Of a stretch of DNA of 64,000 nt, positions 44,594 to 55,854 are shown piece after piece; position 1 is the stretch's first letter; every line of letters begins with the position of its first letter. The stretch spans positions 248,001-312,000 of the forward strand of contig CAJVGD010000013.1 of NCBI GenBank assembly GCA_910890315.1, read 5' to 3'. The translations under genes and the position numbers were made by a program. Under the pieces are notes generated by a model. That model did not search any database and had not been told where the DNA came from. It saw nothing but the letters and a program-made list of their open reading frames with translations. The stretch comes from Serendipita indica DSM 11827. Taxonomy: Eukaryota > Basidiomycota > Agaricomycetes > Sebacinales > Serendipitaceae.

Positions 44594-46288
44594 CTACTTG
44601 GAAGCGACCTTGTGGTGCTCTTGGAGGACAGCGTTCAAGCCATCACGCTTGGTGCAATTCTCAAACTTGAAGCTAGCGGCGAGCTCGTCGAGCTGCTGCT
44701 CATCGAGTCCGCGGAAGTGCTCGGCCCACTCGCGGACCATGTACTCTGCGAGCATGATGTTGCGGTAGAGACGGCCAATGCGGTCGCTAAACGTCCAGAC
44801 GGGTGCTGGGTAGAGAGCGCGGTGAGATGGGTCGGGGATGGCGTCGATGATAAACTTCTCGAGCATATCTTGCGTGTCCTTGACGCTCTTGGTGTCTGCA
44901 CCCCACGCGTCGACGGCGAGCTTATACTTCTTGAGGAGGAAGGCTTCGAAGCGCTTCATGTAGGGCGTGTCGAGACCAACGTGGACCATTCCTATACGAG
45001 ATGAGTATCAAAGCAATTGAAATAGGTTGATGGTACCTTGGAAACCGATATCCTTATACAGCCAGATGCTCCAGCTGATTTGCTCCTGGTCGTAGACGTC
45101 GAGCTGATCCTTGAGGAGCAGGTATCGGCTCTTGTTGATCTCATCCGTCTCCTCGCCATCATATTGCCTGCGCGCGTACACCGGTCCGAATTCGCCGTTC
45201 CAAATCGGGAGGCCTCTCTCCCGCATCCATGCCGTCTTTTTCAGGTAACCTCTTCGCACACGTGCCTTTTGCTCGTCAGAGCTCACATACTTCTCTGTCG
45301 CGTTGGGGAAACCATAAAGGTTGTAGTCGTGGACAGAGTAGACGCAGTTGGGCCAGCGCTCGTGAAGGTCACCCTCAAAGCGTGAAAAGTCGGACGCAAA
45401 GGTGTTTCCATCGAGGAAGATGATGTGCTCGCTATCAATGGCGTGGATGGCCTTGATGCAACGGTCATACCATTGCTGGAGACGGACATGGGTAGGGTCA
45501 GTAGGCTCGTTCAAAATGTTGTAGCCAGCAATCCATGGGTTTCCTTTGTAGTGCTCGGCAAGTTGTTCCCACAGCCAGATGGTACGGTCCTGGAAGTCTT
45601 TGTGGACCCAGAACGAGGCGACGTGCGTTGGGTTATCCGAGTGCCAGTCCTATTCGCCATAAGCTTGGCTATACTTGGCACGGTATTGGGACGTACGGTA
45701 TTTTGGCCACCAGCGGCCGCATGGTAGTCGAGGATGGTGTAGATACCGGCCTTGGCGCAAATATCAACAACACGGTCGAGGTACTTGAACCCTTCAGTCT
45801 TGAGGACGCGAGGGTTCATGTCATCTTCGAAGTGGCGGTAGTTGAAAGCAACACGAATGGCGTTGAGGCCAAGCGACTTGTAGAAGGTGGCATCCGACTC
45901 GGTGAAGAAGTATTCGAGAAACTGTGGACTGTTAGACTATGAGATATGAACATCCAAAGCGTACCTTGTCCCAGTAGAAGGCAGCCTTTTCGGGGCCGAG
46001 AACATCATCGAGGGCCTCGCGGATCTGGAATTCACGGCCCGGGTAACCTGAGTATGCCGAATTTCACCTCAGGGACATGCTCTTCACGTGAAATACCCCC
46101 CGTGGGGGAGTGGTTGCGCACCTGTGATGAAGTTTTCCTGTCATAGGTCAGTTGGTCGCCCAGTGGTGGTCAATCGAACCAACCTGGTTCATCCATCCAC
46201 CAAGACCTGCGCCACGCAAGAGGACTGGGTTGCCCTCGCCGTCGACAATCTTGTCGCCCTTTACCTTGAGGATGGCTGGAGCGGACAT
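44594..46288 (-). CDS. Intracellular GH5 glycoside hydrolase
   Basis: Six exons, phases consistent: 46184-46288, 46122-46137, 45965-46047, 45697-45921, 45037-45649, 44594-44991; 479 residues. Exon 2 is only 16 nt (ENFIT plus one base). No signal peptide: it begins MSAPAILKVKGDKIVDGEGN, so it acts inside the cell or leaves by another route. Family GH5 marks: LLRGAGLGGWMN, ILNEPTDP with the acid/base Glu, VHDYNLYG, and WNGEFGPV with the nucleophile Glu. The C-terminal ~130 residues extend beyond the barrel (SDRIGRLYRNIMLAEYMVRE). GH5 is broad (cellulase, mannanase, glucanase, glucosyl-lipid hydrolases); lack of secretion argues against a cellulase and allows a glycolipid or storage-glucan role. 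The subfamily was not assigned. Confidence 0.85.
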
Positions 46289-47051
46289 TCTGGAGCGTTG
46301 GATTGAGGTGCCTCGGGTGATAGAAGGATGTGGGAGGGAGAAAATGCTGGAAAGAGCTCATTCTGGCTGGTCAGCCTTTTAAACCACAGAGGACGAGGAC
46401 CGAGGATAATCCGCATCCGCGGGGAGGCCAAGTCAATGTCATATGATTGTGCAAGTCTCGAGTTCGATTTGACGACGAGAAATGCAACGGGAATGCTTCG
46501 GCGTTTCGTTTACTGCAAAAGGCTTGGGTGCTGTCGGGGTCAAGTGTGTGAGCCACCCAGACCTGACCAAGATCAGTCGAATCGAGATGAAAAGCGGGAA
46601 ATGTCAACCTGAGAGAAGTAAAGGGGAGGATATGACCATCAGAACGAAAGCAGCCGCCATATTCTCACTGGGACTGGTTCCAAGGGCGGAATCCGCTCAT
46701 GGAATTGTGGAAATAGGATAAAGTGCTGGGAATATGAATCTACGCCGTTACGCCCGTAATATCATGGCTACCAATCCGAGCCACAGACCTCTGCTCTCAA
46801 CTTGTCACCCAGGTTGCGTTTTGGGAACCGAGACACTGGCTGATAGAGCCAAGACGCTATTCGGTTGACGCGGTAAGCTCATTTCTACCTGTGTACCTCC
46901 TATGACACTGATGAATTCCGTCATACAGTAAATAAAAATAGCTGCCACCGAACCTTGGTTCATATGGATGGTATCAGGCGATGTCCTGTTTGGCACGTGT
47001 ACGAGAGTGGCAGACGCCGACCATCTAACCTTGGAGTCTCCCACCTTCACG
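46289..47051. other. Divergent spacer
   Basis: 763 bp upstream of both the GH5 gene and HET-E-like copy 2. Only short frames. The last ~60 bp match the leader of copy 1. No repeat or RNA gene is apparent. Confidence 0.4.
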
Positions 47052-50000
47052 ATGTCGTCCAAAACCCCCAATAGTCAACATGAAGCCCCGAATCTACCGG
47101 AGCCTTCGTCTACTGCAGGACCCTCGTCGCGCAAGAGGGCTCGGGTGTACCACACGGCCAGTACCGGTCTCGACATCCTGGGAAACGTATCCGAGGCGTC
47201 AGATATACTCTCTCCTCTTAAAGCTGCCTGCAGAGCGACCAAATCGATTCTTGATGTTGTCCAAGTGAGTGGGCGAGACTGACACAACTTCATCTCATGA
47301 ATATGGCAGGCTGTCGATGACAACCAGGAAGAATGGAATGATCTAACGCAGCGTTTGGAGGGCTATATGTCCGCTATTGATGACCAGATTGATGCGTTCG
47401 AAAAGTATTCTCCAGCGGAGAGAGCCGTCGACGATGCACTCAGCCAATCACTCGCTCATTACGTCAAGTACGTGCAAACTCGAATACTCGTTCGGGTTTC
47501 TGATTGGTTCAGACTGCTCGGGGAATTCCATGACAAGGTCGCCCAGCATAGGCATAAGAGAAGCCGTATCAGCATCAGCGCATTAACTACGATAAGCAAA
47601 ATCAAACTCGACGCAGGAGATATCCGCAAGTTCCATCGTGATATCGAGGACCAACACAGGCAACTAATGGTATGAGACCCATCAGCCAATTTCGTAATCT
47701 CATTGTAAATGACAGGAGAAGCTGGGTCTTTTTGCCGCACTGCGCCTTCAGATCATCGAACAGAACACCAAGGTTATCCTGACAGAGGGTAGGTAGAAAA
47801 ATATGCGTTGGGCGTCGCTAAACATTTAAAGTCGACGCGTCTGCTATTCTCCAGCTGCCGATCGTAGCATTTTCTGCATCCTCGGTCCACAATACCTGTC
47901 TTCAAGGAACACGCCAGGCTGTGCTTCAGACTATCTGGCGCTGGGCAGCTGACGACCTGTCAGAAAAGCCAATATTTTGGCTCTGTGATATAGCTGGGTC
48001 CGGAAAGTCCACAGTCGCAATGTCCGTGGCGCAAGTATGGAGAACAGAAGGAGCTCTGGGGGCCCAATTCTTCTTCTCCCTCGCCAGCAGTGAGGGCTCT
48101 ACCACAGAGAAATTCTGTTCAACCTTAGCCAGAGAGCTTGTCCAGTACATGCCTGAACTTGGACCTCATATCGCCGACGCCGTGAAGCGAAATCCTGCGA
48201 TCATACGAAGTTCGTTCCACGACCAGATCCGAACATTGGTCACCGCCCCGCTCCAGCATCGTCAGAAACGGACCATTCTCGTCATTGACGCCCTCGACGA
48301 ATGTAAATCTGGAACGCAGAGAAGGGAGCTATTGGATAGTCTTGCCATGGCTGTTCGAGAAACCCGGAATCTCAAGATATTTATCACCAGTCGGCCAGAC
48401 CACGTCATAGAGTCGGTTCTACAACCACTCTCGATCAAAGCGCAGCTAAAGGACCGTCTCCACGACGTCAGCCACCACGATAATATTGACGACATTGCGT
48501 CCTACGTGCATCAATCGCTGCACGATATACTACCGCAGGACAAGAGACAGCAGTTGGTGGACAAAGCTAATGGATTGTTCATCTGGGCAAGCACTGCATG
48601 TCGAATGCTCACAAGCAAAACCAGCTTGAGTCCGCCTGAGGACATATACGATCGCCTAATCTCCATGGACCAGCCCGGAGCAATAGACAGCGTATATAAT
48701 CTCGTCTTTGAGCGTATAGATCCCGAATACTACGGGGTCATGTGTGCGATGCTTGCGCTGTTGCTTGCTGCATTCGAGCCTCTCACCATCGACGATCTAG
48801 ACGACCTCCTGAAGCACTCGAGGGTACCCGGAAGAGCCAAAGCGCTGGTACAGAATTTGGGAAGCGTACTCAGTGTGGATCGGGGTACAGATCAGATTCA
48901 ATTTCGCCATCCTACCCTCGTGGAGTACCTTCGACGCTGCACCACAGCACCAGTTATCGCTAAACATAATAAGCTCTATCTCAACGCGGTCGAAGCACAT
49001 GGTCAAGCAGCATCTTGGTGTCTCAAACGCCTCAAATCGCCGAACGGAGGGCTCAAGTTTAATATATGCGAAATCGAATCTTCCTTCTTTCTAAACAGGC
49101 AGATACCTGACTTGGATGCCAGAGTTACAAGGCTGATTCCAAGAAGGCTTCGATATGCGAGCTCCCATTGGCTGTTCCATTTGGCGGAAACGGACGACAA
49201 GTGGAGGCGCGCGCTCGTGAGGGAGCTCGAACCCATTACCACATACCCCTATGATCTATACTGGATGGAGGTTCTTAGCTTGACCGGAGGAGTCCCACGA
49301 GCGATACTTGGTCTTCGATCGATTGTTGGTCGCACAGGAGTGAGTGATATACCCCGATGATTTCTGTTTTTCACCCCAAACTAGCTCGAGAAGCCTAGAA
49401 GTAATCTGAAAGAAATCCGAAGGTTTCTCATGAGATTTTCAGTGCCGATCCAGGAGAGTGCTCCGCATATCTACATCTCAGCGCTTCCATTCGCTCCTAA
49501 AAGATCGTTGGTACATATCGAGGGCCTGAAACAATACGCGAATACCCTCACCGTGACCGAGGGGTTGGAGGAAACGTATCCTGGGCTTGTCACACCTCTT
49601 AAATTTGTTTGTAAGGTGCTGGCTGCCGGATTTTCACCAGACGGTTCACGAACTGTCTTTGGGTTGAGCGACCATACCCTCCGAATATGGGATGCAGACA
49701 CAGGTCAACCACTGGGAGAACTACTCCGAGGTCACCAAGAATCAGTCAGTGCCGTCGTGTTCTCACCAGATAGCTCACGAATCGTTTCTGGCTCGTATGA
49801 CACGACGCTTCGAATTTGGGACGCGGACACCGGTCGACCACTGGGAGAGCCACTCCGGGGTCACAAGAGACCGGTGAAGATTGTCGAGTTCTCACCAGAA
49901 GGCTCGCGGTTTGTCTCCAGCTCGGATGACGCGACGATTCGAATGTGGGATGCAGACACTGGTCAGTTACTAGGGGTCACGCTCCCAGGCTATAACGGGG

Positions 50001-51718
50001 GTGTTTTAGCCATGAGATTTTCGCCATGCGACTTACGAGTCGTCTGTCGCTTGGACAACAAGACGATGGGACTGTGGAATGCGGACACTAATCAGCCATT
50101 TGGAGAGCCACTCAGAGGGCATGAAGATCTGGTGACGGCCGTCGCTTTCTCGCCAGACGGATCACGAATCGTCTCTGGCTTGTGGGACGGAACGATTCGA
50201 ATATGGGACGCAGCCACTGGTCAGCCACTGGGGGAGCCACTCCGAGATCATAATGGTTTGTTAGTTGTCGTCGCGTTCTCGCCAGACGGATCACGAATCG
50301 TCTCTGGCTCGTGGGACGGCACGATTTGAATGTGGGACGCAGACACTTGTCAGCCTCTGGGAGAGCCGTTCGGAAGTCGCGATGGTTCGCCTTGTGACTT
50401 AAGGTTCTCTCCAGACGGATCCCAAATCATCTCTTCCTCAGGCGACGGTTTGGTTCGACTGTGGAATATAGACACTGGTCAGACACTGGGAGAGCCATTT
50501 CAAGGTCACGAATCATCAGTAAAGTTCGTCTCATTTTCGTCAGATGGATCACGAATCATCTCTGCCTCATTCGACAATACGATTCGACTCTGGGACATGG
50601 ACACCGGCCAGCCACTTGGGGAGCCGCTCCGAGGTTTTGAAGGAGAAACTTTGGCCGTCATATTCTCACCAGATGGATTCTTAATCGCCTCTAGCCCTGA
50701 CGGTGACAACAGGCTCGATCTCTGGGACGCTGCCACTAGTCAGACACTGAGAGCATCACTCGAAGGTCACGAGGATGATGTAACAGCCGCCAATTTCTCG
50801 CCAGATGGTGCACGAATTGTCTCTGGTTCACAGGATCACACGATTCGACTGTGGGACACTGCCACTGGTTGGCCTCTGGGAGAGCCACTCAGAGGTCATG
50901 AAGGACCAGTCAGGGCCGTCGTGTTCTCACCAGATAGCTCACGAATAGTCTCTGGCTCGGATGAAACGACGTTTCGAATATGGGATGCAGCCACTGGTCA
51001 GCCACTGGGGGACCCACTCCGAGGTCATGAATGTGGTGTGTATGCCCTCGCGCTCTCGCCAGACGGATCACGAATTGTCTCTGGCTCGGACGACAAGACC
51101 GTTCGACTGTGGAACGCAGAAACTGGTCAGCCATTGGGAGAGCCACTCAGACGTCATGAAGATTTGGTGGAGGCCGTCGCATTCTCGCCAGACGGATCAC
51201 GAATCGTTTCTGGCTCGAGCGACAGGACGATTCGACTGTGGGACGTGGCCACTGGCCAGCCGCTTGGAGAGCCACTTCGAGGTCACAGAGAGGGTATCAG
51301 CGCCATCGGTTTCTCGCCAGACGGCTCACGAGTTGTCTCCGGCTCATGGGACTCCACGATTATTGTCTGGGATACAGCGACTGGTCAGTGTTTTTTCGAC
51401 TCACTACTGAATGTAGGGACGACCTGACGAGTGTCTTTAGTCGCAAGCGCAAATCACTCCAACACAATTCTTGGGCCTGAGTCGCAGACAATTTCCGTCC
51501 CTGGATTCAGTCACTGCACACTTTCCCAAGATGGCTGGGTGCAATCTTCTGGTAAATTTCTCTTCTGGGTACCGCCAGATAATCGGCAAGGACTTCAATA
51601 TCCGCATCCTCGTCTGACTTTACCGACAACGAGCCCCCTTCGTGTAACCAAACTCGATTTCACCCATTTTCAATGCGGTTCCTCTTGGACAAAGGTTCGA
51701 ACGGATGGCCATGAATGA
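47052..51718 (+). pseudogene. HET-E-like NACHT-WD40 gene, copy 2, complete except one stop
   Basis: Seven exons, phases consistent: 47052-47264, 47310-47467, 47513-47669, 47716-47788, 47832-49339, 49385-51383, 51441-51718; 1461 residue positions. Order: a helical N-terminal domain (~residues 25-200: DILSPLKAACRATKSILDVV, DIEDQHRQLM); NACHT ATPase with Walker A CDIAGSGKST, Walker B ILVIDALDEC, and FITSRPD; a winged-helix-like region (LAAFEPLTIDDLDDLL; HPTLVEYLRR); 14 WD40 units of 43 residues (two seven-blade propellers); and a C-terminal cap (VPGFSHCTLSQDGWVQSSG). One in-frame TGA (50327-50329) replaces the usual CGA in unit 6 (DGTI-stop-MWDAD); everything after it stays open for 365 codons. 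By family these are STAND/NLR-like nonself sensors leading to heterokaryon incompatibility. It is a young pseudogene, a sequencing error, or an allele making a five-blade product. Confidence 0.85.
49600..51383 (+). repeat. Array of 14 WD40-coding units, ~129 bp each
   Basis: Tandem units share near-identical DNA, for example 'ccagacggatcacgaatcgt' followed by 'ctctggctc' in units 5, 6, 12 and 13. Variation is concentrated at the positions just before and after the SPDGSRIVSG strand. Units 3, 4, 7 and 9 are more diverged. High internal similarity is typical of fungal NLR repeat domains that are reshuffled by recombination. Confidence 0.9.
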
Positions 51719-52607
51719 TCGGTTTTGATGACTTTCCTATCGCTGTCTCCATTAAATAAGAACAAGTTACTACCTCCAATTTAGAATATAGGATTTCTAA
51801 TTATGCGCTTTATCTACTCTCGACCTATAATGAGAATCGACTGATATCCGCGCGCATGTCACCTGGAGCTGTTCTCTATCATACTCCCCATCTTTTTGCC
51901 GTGATGGCATTATTTTGACGATGAATTCCCCTGGTATGTATTCTCCCGAATAGTCTGCCACTATACACCGGAACTCGAGTCGTGGTCGAGGCAGGGTTTT
52001 ATCTCTCTCGTCCAGTCACCAACGATTCATGGCCCAGCGATGCCCCTTCTGTTCCAGATATTGAACTGTGACCAAATATGTGCTCTTTTGACGCACTTTG
52101 ATCCATATTGCTGAGCGATTCACCCTGTTCTTAACAGTCGTTTCACCATTGGCATCACTTTTAGGCATCTTTCCCTTGTATGTAATTCTGGAATGCAATG
52201 TACACAGTTCTACGCACGAAAGGGGGAAGAGAGAGAAAGATGGTTGATGGAAATGAGTGGTCACGACGGTGGCCCGTCAGTACAAGAGGTATAGGGTGTC
52301 ACAAAAGAGTGGTATTGATTGCCATTCCTTCATCTTCTCTTCTTGACATGTCTTGTATCGATTCAATGCCGCGTTACGATGGGCCGTATAAGGGTTCGAT
52401 GTCGAATACAACAACGCTGGGCATCCTCCAGAGCACGCGGATATCTGACGACACTGCTGGGCTGTGGCGTTGGATCAACGCAGTTCGTATATTAGGCAAT
52501 AAAGGAGCCCCGAGAATGAAACAGTTGCAACCCTGTATTATTACACGCTAACCTAGGTTATATCGCCTGCTCCTCTTCAAAACTCCCTTGCCTTCTAATA
52601 GCCCTCG
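51719..52607. other. Intergenic, no gene recognised
   Basis: 889 bp downstream of the HET-E-like gene. Short frames only; no domain, repeat or RNA gene seen. Confidence 0.45.
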
Positions 52608-52639
52608 TTGATCCGGACCACCATCGCCAATCCGAACCA

Positions 52640-53097
52640 TACACCGATGAAAGTGGCCGAACGAGTTCCTACAGAGGCTTGGTTACAGATCTTTCGTCTT
52701 CTCACTCGGACGGAACTCATTCCAATCGAGAATGCAACATTTGTTGAGAATCTCAGGTTGCTTATTATCAATAGTCGCTGGGAGAAGCCATTTATGGCAC
52801 GTATAAAGTAAGGAACGACTTATCTCTCGTATGTCGCTACTTTTGGAACATCTTGAAGGACGAAGGGGCCAAAGTGCTCCTTGTGGATAGGCACTCGAAA
52901 GTAGAAAATTAATCCCACGGCAACTAATAACTCTAGGTTCTTATTCAGCGCAGGCAATTATGCTCGACCAATCTTGGGAGGAGCTGAAGACTTGGGATGG
53001 ATGGCTCCCTGGACTTCTAGGAATCCTTTTGAATGCACTTCGACAATTGGACTCATCGACTTGCCCTGTCGTTGAACGACATCTCATTCGACTTTGA
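52640..53097 (+). pseudogene. F-box family A, collapsed relic
   Basis: The plus strand first encodes an F-box start (RVPTEAWLQIFRLLTRTEL). After a frame change comes NDLSLVCRYFWNILKDEGAK, which corresponds to LLLTCRYFRDIL of the intact gene. It then jumps at 52951 to the family C-terminal block (AIMLDQSWEELKTWDG, VVERHLIRL), equal to RVMLDEPWQDIRVALG and VVDRHGVEMP at 1073-2434. The ~300-residue Leu-rich middle is deleted. With several frame changes and the deletion it is a dead remnant. Confidence 0.65.
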
Positions 53098-53641
53098 CCC
53101 AACTAGGACTTGGCCTATGTTCTTTACCTCTGGATTATTACTTAGGACCCCCTATAAATACCGTTGATATTCTGTAAGGTGTCGGGAAAGCAACGGCCTC
53201 TCCCGGTTTCAGTGTCGAGAGAAATCTGCATGTGGTGATGGTTGGACAGTATTTTTGTAAATATTTGATCTCTGAGTGTTCGCTCGCAGCGACTACAAGG
53301 TGCGGCTGGCGGTTGTTCAAGCTGTAGTCACAACTTTGGACCCAGCCGTCTCCACCTCCCCAAGGTCCAGGCGCTCAGCCATTATATCTGACGCCGTCAA
53401 ACGGCATTCTTCTTATCAAATAAGAGTAATTAACGATAGAAAGGGTATCCCAACTTGCCTGGGAGACAGAACTCGATGTGAGTGGCCATAGGCGACAACG
53501 TACGCATGTTATGGAAACATTTCTTTCCTATTCCATGGTCTCTTGATACTAAAGATGACTCCGAGAGCCTATAGAGTATGTTCTCATGTCCCAAGGACAG
53601 AAGTGGCCGCCCTTGGTTGATTGGCTCGCCCCCAGCCCGCA
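53098..53641. other. Intergenic, no gene recognised
   Basis: 544 bp with short frames only (for example 53276-53491, 71 residues, no domain). It separates the F-box relic from the small zinc-finger-like gene. Confidence 0.4.
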
Positions 53642-54137
53642 TCAGTCTTCTTCCTCCTCTTCCGCACCCAGAGGCTCGCATCCAGAGTCGACGCTTGAAT
53701 CTTCGTCAGAGTCCACACGCTTTCTCTTTCTCCTCGCGGACGGCTGGGCCGCTGAGAGTCTCGCCTCTGAATGGGGTGTCAATCGGGGTGCAGGCTAAAA
53801 ACGGCTGAAACATACGGATGGACTGTTGCAATGTCTCCTTTTTGCCCGGACGTCCACACCCAAGATGGACGCAGATTACGTGGCGACGGTAGCTGTCCCA
53901 AGTGCGAACGACGGTTCCGCAGGGAGAACCCAATTGACCCCAGACAGGACGCCCCACAGTCGGAACGCACCTGCGAATACAGCAGGTCACATTTTGCACG
54001 ATACCGTTTGTCACCTCTACAACTGCCTTGTCCGACAATGGAACGAAGAGGCCGTCAAACCTCTGCACATGCAGGTTCGGCGGTTGCAGGAGCCGCTTGT
54101 ATGCCTCGATTGGATCCACGTATCCTTGCGAGTCCAT
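53642..54137 (-). CDS. Small protein with finger-like Cys/His cluster and acidic tail
   Basis: The ATG at 54137 gives MDSQGYVDPIEAYKRLLQPP. The exon continues through CCIRRCVPTVGRPVWGQLG and SPCGTVVRTWDSYRRHVICV, whose Cys/His spacing resembles a C2H2 finger. The last exon starts near 53807 after an acceptor and reads PRLTPHSEARLSAAQPSARR, KRKRVDSDEDSS, ending in Glu/Asp (GAEEEEED) at a TGA, 53644-53642. The donor is not certain. KRKR before an acidic tail suggests nuclear localisation. I do not recognise the family; the neighbouring gene at 54290 has a similar basic/acidic make-up, but no clear sequence match. Confidence 0.45.
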
Positions 54138-54289
54138 GGCTAGCAGGGCATTAGTATCTCTCGAGGAGGTTACACGAGACGTACCCAGCGGATTTTCGAT
54201 GTGCTTCGTCTCGCTCACTTTATTTGCATAGTGAGTCCTCGCAAGATATCTGGGACGCTCTAAAGGAGATTATTAGGGTACAGAGTATT

Positions 54290-54986
54290 TCAAGGATCCG
54301 CTGGCGTACTTTTTGGAACCAAGCCCACCGGAAGCAGCGTTTCGCTCGGGCCAATATCGATCTGCGGAACAAACCTTGAAGGTCGAGCCTTCTTCTTCCC
54401 TGTTGCGTGCCTTTTGCGCGGCGGATGGCCCACGGATCTGACAGGGGCCCCTTGCACTTCGTCGTCGCTCAACGAAAGCACCACAAGACCGGGCGAGTCG
54501 TCCTCTTCTTCCTCACCAAAGCGTCCCTCATCTACAGGTCTTTGACGACGTTTGCCTTTCCGTTTATCGTTCTCGTTGTCGGTGTCGGATGCAACCAAGC
54601 TTGAGGTAGATGCACCGCCACCGCCCACCGAGCGATACCGGGACAGGCGACCCTCGTCGTCTGTAGAGGGAGGGACTGTATGATGGTCCGAATCGTAGGT
54701 ACCTCCCTCGACGACGCTCAATCGGCTGGCTGAGCGGCTGCCGAGGGAGCTCCTTGACCCGGAACCATAGGACCAGCCAGGTTTTGCGGATGCGTCAGTT
54801 GGCGACGCTTGCCTTGCACAAAAGTCTCAGCATATGCTCGGGTTATGCACAGAAGCATGCTACTTACCGGCTCTTGTCCAAAGGCTGAGCAGAGGGCTTC
54901 CTACGCGTCGTCCAGCCAGCCGAGTCCAAGAGCACCGTTGCAAACTTCGGTGCAAGCCTGTACGCGATGGACTTTTGTCGAGGCAT
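54290..54986 (-). CDS. Small basic/acidic disordered protein, unknown
   Basis: Two exons, 54868-54986 and 54290-54812, joined by a 55-bp GTAAGT-AG intron in phase; 213 residues. The start ATG at 54986 gives MPRQKSIAYRLAPKFATVLL. The rest is Ser/Gly/Asp-rich (GSGSRSSLGSRSASR; DTDNENDKRKGKRRQR; EEEEDDSPGLVVLSLSDDE) with a basic stretch GHPPRKRHATGKKKARPSR. 'LVVLSLSDDE' resembles a SUMO-interacting motif: a hydrophobic patch followed by Ser/acid residues. It is probably nuclear, with function unknown. Confidence 0.5.
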
Positions 54987-55854
54987 GACTGGTTAGGAGA
55001 TGGCGATGATATCTGCCGACCTTATATACGGCGGGCTGGTTGTGGTTGGGGGAAAGTAGTGAGTCAAGCTGCTCTCTGGGCCATCTCAGGCTTTATAAAC
55101 CTGATTTGATGACGTTTCATATCGATAAGCAGACTCCCAGAAGTCCATCTAGACCCTGGGGTTCCCTTGTCTCTGTCAGGAGTCCGAGAGCAATGCCTCT
55201 TTTTCTCAGAATCTTCTCTCAAAACGGCTCTAATACCAAGAAATCTCTTCTAGAGAGCGATTTGCATTTTCTCTCGAGGTAGCATCCCTAGCGGACAAAT
55301 GTTGTGCGCGACTAAGCTACAACGGGAATAAGAAGCCAAATTTACGTGCTGGAGCTGATTTTTCGGGGGATATTGGTTCAATCGTATGAGCTGCCTCTGC
55401 CACAATGTCCGTGTCTATGAGGTTCGAACTAGAACAGCACGTAACGCGCGAATTAGATGTATGTATATCCGCTCTAATCGAATTGGATGAACGAGCCTGA
55501 ATGCCTGCGTCTCACACGAGCGGAGTTTGAAACCGTGGTTGGACCCCTCGGTAGGAGTATCTGATATACTGGAAACAACACACCTGCGTCTCTATCAATA
55601 TTTACGTGTCACTCGGACACACATGAAATGAATGATCTTGAGGAACAATCGGCCAACCTAGCTAACTGTAGAAAGATCACTTTCAGAGGATCTTATAGGT
55701 TTGCTGTCGTCGTCATTGTGACTGCCAGGTCCTTAATATGAGTTTGACGATCTTCCCTAACTGGCATCTACGGCCAGATTCGTACTCGCGCATGAGATTT
55801 GTTTGGATTCAAACGGGAGGAACTCGTTCAATCGTCACATTCTACATTGTCAAG
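54987..55854. other. Intergenic, no gene recognised
   Basis: 868 bp between the small gene's start and the 3' end of guanine deaminase. Short frames only. A plus frame starting at 55738 is open because it lies opposite the deaminase coding strand. Confidence 0.45.

Noticed and set aside
44507-45004. 165-residue plus-strand ORF
   Set aside because: Antisense to the GH5 coding exon; open because of codon bias on the other strand.
46165-46185. tRNA B-box-like 'ggtcaatcgaacc'
   Set aside because: It lies in the first intron of the GH5 gene and no A box or cloverleaf can be drawn around it.
47052-51718. TGA as a selenocysteine codon in the NLR-like gene
   Set aside because: The position is Arg (CGA) in other WD40 units and no selenocysteine element or logic is visible; simple nonsense change or error is likelier.
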